Of a DNA stretch of 39,492 bases, positions 34,559 to 39,492 are shown piece by piece. The position numbers were made by a program, and so were the translations under genes. The stretch comes from Nitriliruptoraceae bacterium (lineage in GTDB: Bacteria; Actinomycetota; Nitriliruptoria; Nitriliruptorales; Nitriliruptoraceae): contig JAFIEQ010000021.1 of assembly GCA_020832455.1 (NCBI GenBank), positions 1 through 39,492 of the forward strand, in the 5' to 3' direction. Under the pieces are notes generated by a model, which ran no database searches, had not been told where the DNA came from, and saw only the letters and a program-made list of their open reading frames with translations. Every line of letters begins with the position of its first letter. Positions within the stretch are counted from its first letter, which is position 1.

Positions 34559-34778
34559 ACCGTAGACGAAGACCGCCGATCATCCGGCAAACCAGGGCGA
34601 ACATAAGTCGCGTGGAAAATGCGCAAGCCCAACCTGGAACCGCGCTCCGAGCACCACCCCAGATCTTCCTGCTAGAGCCCCCTGCGAGCCCATCTATGAG
34701 TTATGTTTCGTCCTGTCCGCTCTCCGGGCGTCCCGTGAGCCGCAGACACCGTCGCGGTCCGACGATCCGAGTCCGTCC

Positions 34779-35324
34779 ATGGTGTGGGTGCTGAGCACGA
34801 TCGGGCTGGTGCTGCTCGCGGTCGTGGTGCTCTACAACCAGCTCGTGCGCGCACGCACCCACGTGCACCGTGCTTGGGCGCAGGTCGACACCCAGCTGCA
34901 GCGGCGTCACGACCTCATCCCGAACCTGGTCGAGACCGTCACCGGGTACCGCGACCACGAGCGTTCGCTGCTCGACGCCGTGACCGCGGCGCGCGCTGCC
35001 GCCCTCGAGGTCCACGATCCGGTCGCACGCCAGGACGCCGAGGACGCGCTCGGTGACGCGCTCGGGCGGCTGCTGGCCCTCGACGAGGCCTACCCGGACC
35101 TGAAGGCCGACGGGGCCTTCACCGCCCTGCAGGCGGAACTGCGGGCCACCGAGGACCGGCTCGCGTTCGCGCGGGGCTTCGCCAACAGCAGGGTCGCTCG
35201 CTACCGCGCGCTCATCGACACGCTGCCTGGCGTGCTGCTCGCCCGCCCGCTTGGCTTCCCGCGCGAAGCGCTCTACGCGCTCGAGGACGAACGTGCCCGG
35301 ACCCGTCCGGCCGTGGAGATGTAG
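34779..35324 (+). CDS. lemA: LemA family protein
   Basis: A 181-aa membrane-anchored helical protein. Residues 3-22 are one hydrophobic helix (VLSTIGLVLLAVVVLY), followed by the conserved YNQLVRARTHVHRAW and QLQRRHDLIPNLVETV segments and a coiled-coil-like bundle with NSRVARYRALIDTLPG near the end. LemA proteins are widespread, of unclear role, and very often sit next to DUF2207 or TPM-domain membrane proteins. Here the DUF2207 gene follows after ten bases, so the two are an operon. It is the first gene to the right of the proposed island boundary. Confidence 0.93.
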   Translation: MVWVLSTIGLVLLAVVVLYNQLVRARTHVHRAWAQVDTQLQRRHDLIPNLVETVTGYRDHERSLLDAVTAARAAALEVHDPVARQDAEDALGDALGRLLALDEAYPDLKADGAFTALQAELRATEDRLAFARGFANSRVARYRALIDTLPGVLLARPLGFPREALYALEDERARTRPAVEM

Positions 35325-35334
35325 GAGCGCCACG

Positions 35335-37164
35335 ATGCGTGTTGGGTGGCGGGTCGCGGTGTCCACGTTGACGGTCGGGGCGATGGCCGGCGCCGCCGTG
35401 GTCATCGGCGTCGTCGATGCCGACTTCGACCGCGACAACGCCTTCGTGATCGACACCTTCGACCGCCACGTCGTCATCGAGGCGGACGGCACGACGTTGG
35501 TCCAGGAGACGTTGGACGTGACGTTCTCCGTCGAACGTCGGGGCATCTTCCGCGACCTGCCGGTGGAGACCCGGTTCGACGCCGGGGAGTACCGGGTCGT
35601 CTCCGTCGATCAGGGCAGCAGCGATCGACCCTGGACCTACGTGGTGGAACGGCTGGACGACGGCGGCACCCGCATCCGGATCGGCGAGGTGAACACCTGG
35701 CTGCAACCGGGCACCTACCGCTACCGGATGCGCTACGTCACGCCGACCTCCTCGCACCGCCGCGGGGAGGACCCCGACACCGTCGCGACCCGGATCGACG
35801 TCCCCGGGTTCGACTGGCCCACCTCCGTGGGTGCGACCACGTTCCGCGTCGAGGCCCCCGGGGACATCACCAGCGCCGCGTGCGTCCAGGGTCCGCGCGG
35901 CACCACGGCGCCGTGCGACGACCGGCTGACCGTCGACGGGTCGGTCCTGCAGGCCGACCTCGACGCCTTCGACGCCTTCCGCGCCGCGACCATCGAGTTC
36001 CGCACCGACGGGCAGGCGTTCACCACCGACCTGCCGACCTACCGGGAGCAGCCGTTGCGCTCCGGTCGACTCGTCGGGCCCTTCGAGCTCCCGAACCCCG
36101 TCGCCGCGCTGCTGCTCTTCGGCCTGCTCGCCGTCCCGTTGATCGCCTTCGACCTGCTGCTCGCCGCCCGGGTCTACCGCGACGAGGTCACCGACCCGGC
36201 GCTGCACGATCGCGCGCATCCCACCGCCATCCCCGCGCCCCCGTTCGGGATGCGGGCGCCGGAGGTCGCGGGCCTGCTGCGTCGCCAGGACCCGCGGGCC
36301 CTGTTCCTGGCCACCCTGGTCGACCTCGACCAGCGCGGCGTGCTGGCCACCATCAGCGACGACGACGGCGACGACCTCGAGGTCCTGCGCGGTCCGGGAG
36401 CCATCGACGAGCAGACGCTCGACGTCTGCGATCGCTCCTTCCTGCGTGCGCTGGTCCCCGACGGCGGCGCGACCGTCTTCGACGGGGAGTACGACGGCGT
36501 GGTGGCCACCCGGGTCACCGCCGCGCAGGACACCGTGGTCACCCGCGCCAGCGAGGTCTTCGACCGGCACGGCTTCCAGCACGACCGCGCCCCGCTGCTC
36601 CGCAACGACTGGTTCCGTGCGCTGCTGTCCCTGCTCATCCTGGCGGCCAGCATCGGCGTGGGCCTCGGGGTCGCCGCCGTCACACCGCTGAGCACGGTGG
36701 CCGCGATGATCACCGTCGCGGTCGTGCTCATGGGGCGCGCCGGCGCGAAGGCGCCGTGGGGCCACCAACGCCTCCCGCTGAACTCGGCCGGACGGGACGC
36801 GGTCGTCCAGGCCCGCTCGTTCCGCGAGTTCGTCGCCACCGTCGAGGGCGACCAGCTCGAGTGGGCGGCGGGCCAGCCGGGCATCGACCACCTGCACCCG
36901 GCGGTCTCCCTGCTGCCCTACGCGATCGCGCTCGGGCTCGCCAACAGCTGGTACGACCGGTTCGACCACGTCATGCGGGAGCTCGGGGTCACGGCCGCCG
37001 GTGCCGGCGCGGCGGCCGGAGCCGGCGCGGTGTGGTGGACGTCCCGCTCGAGCTTCGACTCGGTCAGCGCGACCCAGTCCGCCACCAGCACGGCCCCGTC
37101 CTCGTCCTCGTCGGGTGGGGGCGGCGGGTCGGGCGGTGGGGGCGGGGGTGGGGGGTCCTGGTGA
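35335..37164 (+). CDS. DUF2207 family membrane protein
   Basis: A 609-aa membrane protein. An N-terminal signal-anchor (about 5-28) leads to an extracytoplasmic beta-rich DUF2207 domain (about 35-240) with VIEADGTTLVQETLDVTF, RGIFRDLPVE, TYRYRMRY and FRVEAPGD. One helix at about 257-280 is followed by a cytosolic winged-helix-like part, two further helices near 432-475, and a tail of Ser then nearly pure Gly ending GSW, typical of the family. GGAG precedes the ATG. It is paired with lemA. No enzyme activity is known for this family; a role in envelope quality control or transport has been guessed at but not shown here. Confidence 0.92.
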   Translation: MRVGWRVAVSTLTVGAMAGAAVVIGVVDADFDRDNAFVIDTFDRHVVIEADGTTLVQETLDVTFSVERRGIFRDLPVETRFDAGEYRVVSVDQGSSDRPWTYVVERLDDGGTRIRIGEVNTWLQPGTYRYRMRYVTPTSSHRRGEDPDTVATRIDVPGFDWPTSVGATTFRVEAPGDITSAACVQGPRGTTAPCDDRLTVDGSVLQADLDAFDAFRAATIEFRTDGQAFTTDLPTYREQPLRSGRLVGPFELPNPVAALLLFGLLAVPLIAFDLLLAARVYRDEVTDPALHDRAHPTAIPAPPFGMRAPEVAGLLRRQDPRALFLATLVDLDQRGVLATISDDDGDDLEVLRGPGAIDEQTLDVCDRSFLRALVPDGGATVFDGEYDGVVATRVTAAQDTVVTRASEVFDRHGFQHDRAPLLRNDWFRALLSLLILAASIGVGLGVAAVTPLSTVAAMITVAVVLMGRAGAKAPWGHQRLPLNSAGRDAVVQARSFREFVATVEGDQLEWAAGQPGIDHLHPAVSLLPYAIALGLANSWYDRFDHVMRELGVTAAGAGAAAGAGAVWWTSRSSFDSVSATQSATSTAPSSSSSGGGGGSGGGGGGGGSW

Positions 37165-37210
37165 GCCCTCCCGCCCGGACCGACCAACGGGCCGGGACCG
37201 GCGCACCGGC

Positions 37211-38521
37211 TCACACCGCGACGGCGGACGTCCGTGGGAGCTCGTGGACGATGTAGGGCCGCCACATGGTGTTCTTCGCCTCGTACATCGCGACGTCCGC
37301 GGCGTGCAGCAGCAGATCGGCGTCGGGCGCGGGGGTATCCGCGGCGACGTGGACCGCACCCACCGATGCACTGACCGTCAGCCCGCCGATCTCCCCACGT
37401 AGCGCCTGCACGACCTTGGCTGCGACCGTTCGGACCTCCTCGAGGGTCTGCAGGTCGCGGACGACGACGGCGAACTCGTCCCCGCCGAGTCGCGCCAGCA
37501 CGTCGTCACGTCGGAACGCCCCCCGCAGGTCGTCCGCGACGGAACGCAGCAGCCGGTCCCCGGCGGCGTGCCCCAGCTCGTCGTTGACGGCCTTGAACCC
37601 ATCGAGGTCGAGGTAGAACAGGCTGAGCGTGCGGCCCGAGCGGTCCCGCTCCGCTAGCGCTCTGGCCAGCGTGCGATCGAAGCTGCGTCGGTTGTCCAGG
37701 CCGGTCAGCGGGTCGGTCGACGCCTGACGCCGCAACTTGTCGAGCAGGACCGTCCGTGCCACGGCCTGCTCGATCGCGGCCACCAGTGCGTCCAACACGA
37801 CCTCGTCGGGCTCGTCCGGTGGTGAGACCAGCGGCACGTCGGCGGCCCCGGCGGTGACGTCGAGGTAGCCGAGCACGGCACCGGGCCCGTCCAGCGCCAA
37901 CCGGGTGGTGGCGTGCGGCGGGGTCGTGGGCATGGGGCGGCCGTCGAGGTCGCGGAAGCCCGCACGCACGCCGTCGGCGATCCAGAACCCGGTGGCGAGG
38001 TGGCCGGTGGCCGCGAGGTGGCGGACGAGCAGCTGCTCGATCTCGCGCAGGTCGTTCGCCGCGACCAGCGAGCGGGCGATGTCGTGCAACAGCTGGGTCT
38101 GGCGCTGGGAGACCTCCGCCATGCGCCGGGCGGCCAGCAGGTCACGCTCGTAGTCCCGTCGCTCGAGCACCGGGGTGACCGAGGTCACGGCGGTGGCGAG
38201 CGCATCCTCGACCAGACGGCTGCCGAGCAGGACCGGGACCACCGTGGCGTCCGCACCCACGAGATCCACCGCGACCTCCCCGACCTGGCCGTGCGCCAGG
38301 AGGCGGGGTGCGTAGTTCGACTGGTGCATCACCCGACCAGCCACGGTCAGCAGCGTCGCGAAGGACCGCCCCACGAGCTCGTCGCGCGGGTGACCGGTGA
38401 GTTCGGCCGCGGCCGAGTTGCACCCCACGATCGTCCACTGCGCATCGGTCGCGAACAACCCCAGCGGGGCTGCCCGACCGAGTAGCTGCTCGATCGGTTC
38501 CGCGGCGTCCTCGGCGCTCAT
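37211..38521 (-). CDS. PAS-GAF-like-GGDEF diguanylate cyclase
   Basis: A 436-aa cytosolic protein. A PAS domain (about 8-115) contains PLGLFATDAQWTIVGCNSAA and HQSNYAPRLLAHGQVGEVAV, the PAS subtype often linked to RsbQ-like hydrolases. A coiled-coil (120-142) connects to a GAF-like domain (about 143-260) and the GGDEF domain (about 270-430), with GGDEF at 346-350 and I-site RRDD at 337-340, five residues before it. It should make cyclic di-GMP from GTP with product inhibition. Its ATG overlaps the stop of the RsbQ-like gene (ATGA), so sensor and hydrolase are translationally coupled. This parallels Bacillus rsbQ-rsbP, in which the PAS protein carries a PP2C phosphatase instead of a cyclase. 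Confidence 0.93.
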   Translation of the reverse strand: MSAEDAAEPIEQLLGRAAPLGLFATDAQWTIVGCNSAAAELTGHPRDELVGRSFATLLTVAGRVMHQSNYAPRLLAHGQVGEVAVDLVGADATVVPVLLGSRLVEDALATAVTSVTPVLERRDYERDLLAARRMAEVSQRQTQLLHDIARSLVAANDLREIEQLLVRHLAATGHLATGFWIADGVRAGFRDLDGRPMPTTPPHATTRLALDGPGAVLGYLDVTAGAADVPLVSPPDEPDEVVLDALVAAIEQAVARTVLLDKLRRQASTDPLTGLDNRRSFDRTLARALAERDRSGRTLSLFYLDLDGFKAVNDELGHAAGDRLLRSVADDLRGAFRRDDVLARLGGDEFAVVVRDLQTLEEVRTVAAKVVQALRGEIGGLTVSASVGAVHVAADTPAPDADLLLHAADVAMYEAKNTMWRPYIVHELPRTSAVAV

Positions 38522-39327
38522 ACGTCGATGGGCACCGGCAGGACCGGCCCGATGGCGGCGACGATCTCCTCGGGGGCGCTCAGCAGCGGGCAGTGGCCGG
38601 TGGCTGCGAGTTGGACGAAGGTGGTGCCGGGGAGGTGGTCGCGCAGGTGGTGACCGGCGCTGTCGGGGACGATGGCGTCGTCGGTGCAGTGCAGCACCAG
38701 GGTCGGGACCGTGACCCGGGGCAGCGCCGCGCGCACGTCGGAGAGGAACGTCGCGCGGGCGAAGGTGCGGGCGATCCGCGGGTCGAGGCCGTGGAACTGG
38801 TCGGTCAGCGCGTCGCTCAGCTCCGGGCGGTCGGCGTTGCCCATGATCGCGGGTGCCATCTGCGTCGACCAGGCGAGGTAGTTGTCGTCGATCGCGGTGA
38901 GCACCGCGTCGACGTCGCTGGCGGCGAAACCACCGCGGTAGTCGCCATCGTCGAGGTAGCGGGGCGAACCCCCGATCAGGACCAGCTGCCCGAACCGGTG
39001 GGGCGCACGGATCGACGCCAGCACCCCGATCGACGAGCTGATCGAGTGCCCGATGAACACGGCGCGCTGCAGATCGAGCGCCTCGGCCAGTTCGACGAGG
39101 TCGTCGGCGTAGCCCTCGAGTTGCCCGTGCCGGGTGTGGTCGAACACGGCGCGCTCGGAGCGACCGGACCCGACGTGGTCGAAGCGCACGACACGGTGGG
39201 TCGCCTCGAAGGCCGGCGCGACCCGGCTCCACACGCTCTGGTCGCACCCGAACCCGTGCCCGAACACGATGGTGGGGCCATCGGTTCGACCGGTGATGGT
39301 CACGGCGTGGCGGGCGAGCGCATCCAT
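38518..39327 (-). CDS. RsbQ-like alpha/beta hydrolase
   Basis: A 269-aa alpha/beta hydrolase of the RsbQ/KAI2-D14 group, the same length as Bacillus subtilis RsbQ as I recall it. It follows RsbQ through PTIVFGHGFGCDQSVW, RFDHVGSGRSE, LEGYADDLVELAEALDL, MGNADRPEL and ATGHCPLLS. The catalytic triad is Ser95 (GHSISS), Asp217 and His245. RsbQ is thought to process or present a small hydrophobic molecule to the PAS domain of RsbP during energy stress; the PAS-GGDEF protein encoded immediately downstream with a 4-base overlap is the likely partner here. The start at MDALARHA lies after GAGG; a longer in-frame start has no support. The substrate is unknown. Confidence 0.93.
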   Translation of the reverse strand: MDALARHAVTITGRTDGPTIVFGHGFGCDQSVWSRVAPAFEATHRVVRFDHVGSGRSERAVFDHTRHGQLEGYADDLVELAEALDLQRAVFIGHSISSSIGVLASIRAPHRFGQLVLIGGSPRYLDDGDYRGGFAASDVDAVLTAIDDNYLAWSTQMAPAIMGNADRPELSDALTDQFHGLDPRIARTFARATFLSDVRAALPRVTVPTLVLHCTDDAIVPDSAGHHLRDHLPGTTFVQLAATGHCPLLSAPEEIVAAIGPVLPVPIDV

Positions 39328-39420
39328 GGGGGAGCCTCGGGTCGTGGGCTGCCCCGGGCAGGCTGCGTCGACGGCCCGGGACACCTCCGGTGCTCCGACT
39401 GCCCCCGACGCCGGAACGTG

Positions 39421-39492
<72 letters not shown>

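Noticed and set aside
13757-34609. ACATAAGTC pair as att core by itself
   Set aside because: A single 9-mer shared by two regions of several hundred bases is expected by chance; it is used only as minor support for the longer tRNA-end similarity.

Overview
The window looks like one whole contig from a high-GC actinobacterium. The grounds are uniformly GC-rich codon use, a BldD-type regulator, a DUF3152 protease-like protein, a mycobacterial EtfD-like membrane iron-sulfur protein and a HAIR-like (HspR-type) operator before dnaK. Exported proteins carry long Asp/Glu-rich linkers, which hints at a saline or alkaline habitat and perhaps a deep lineage such as Nitriliruptoria or Euzebya; that placement is inference. 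Both contig ends are homopolymers (poly-G at 10-45, poly-C at 39442-39492) that look like sequencing or assembly artefacts.

Layout. 1-13.7 kb is chromosomal housekeeping: hsp20 and dnaK (minus), a lipoprotein plus OmpA-like pair (plus), a 55-aa membrane protein and a DUF192 lipoprotein (minus), an ACT-domain protein and a peptide deformylase (plus), a small lipoprotein (minus), the EtfD-like oxidoreductase (plus), a PAS-GGDEF cyclase (minus), a poreless voltage-sensor-like membrane protein (plus), a DUF3152 protein, bldD and dcd (minus), then tRNA-Gly(CCC). 13.7-34.6 kb is an accessory island beginning at the tRNA 3' end. 34.8-39.4 kb is chromosomal again: lemA and a DUF2207 protein (plus), then an RsbQ-like hydrolase overlapping a PAS-GGDEF cyclase (minus).

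The island holds (a) a five-gene minus-strand operon with overlapping or near-overlapping genes: DUF499 ATPase, a small partner, DUF1156 DNA methyltransferase, PLD-SNF2 helicase and a DUF4238-like protein, very probably an anti-phage system; (b) two unrecognised plus-strand genes with membrane segments, the first of them divergent from that operon; (c) two genes that together carry three tandem tyrosine-recombinase-like modules lacking key catalytic residues, followed by a frameshifted DDE transposase; (d) a two-gene CBASS made of a CD-NTase and a Cap15-like membrane beta-barrel effector; (e) a DUF7662-GIY-YIG protein. An imperfect direct repeat of the tRNA 3' end lies at 34535-34558 and may mark the far boundary.

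A second theme is cyclic di-GMP. Two diguanylate cyclases, both with intact-looking I-sites, share the window with a BldD whose C-terminus carries the c-di-GMP-binding signature, and a perfect BldD box overlaps the -35 element of the predicted bldD promoter. One cyclase is translationally coupled to an RsbQ-like hydrolase, an arrangement that parallels rsbQ-rsbP but with a c-di-GMP output.
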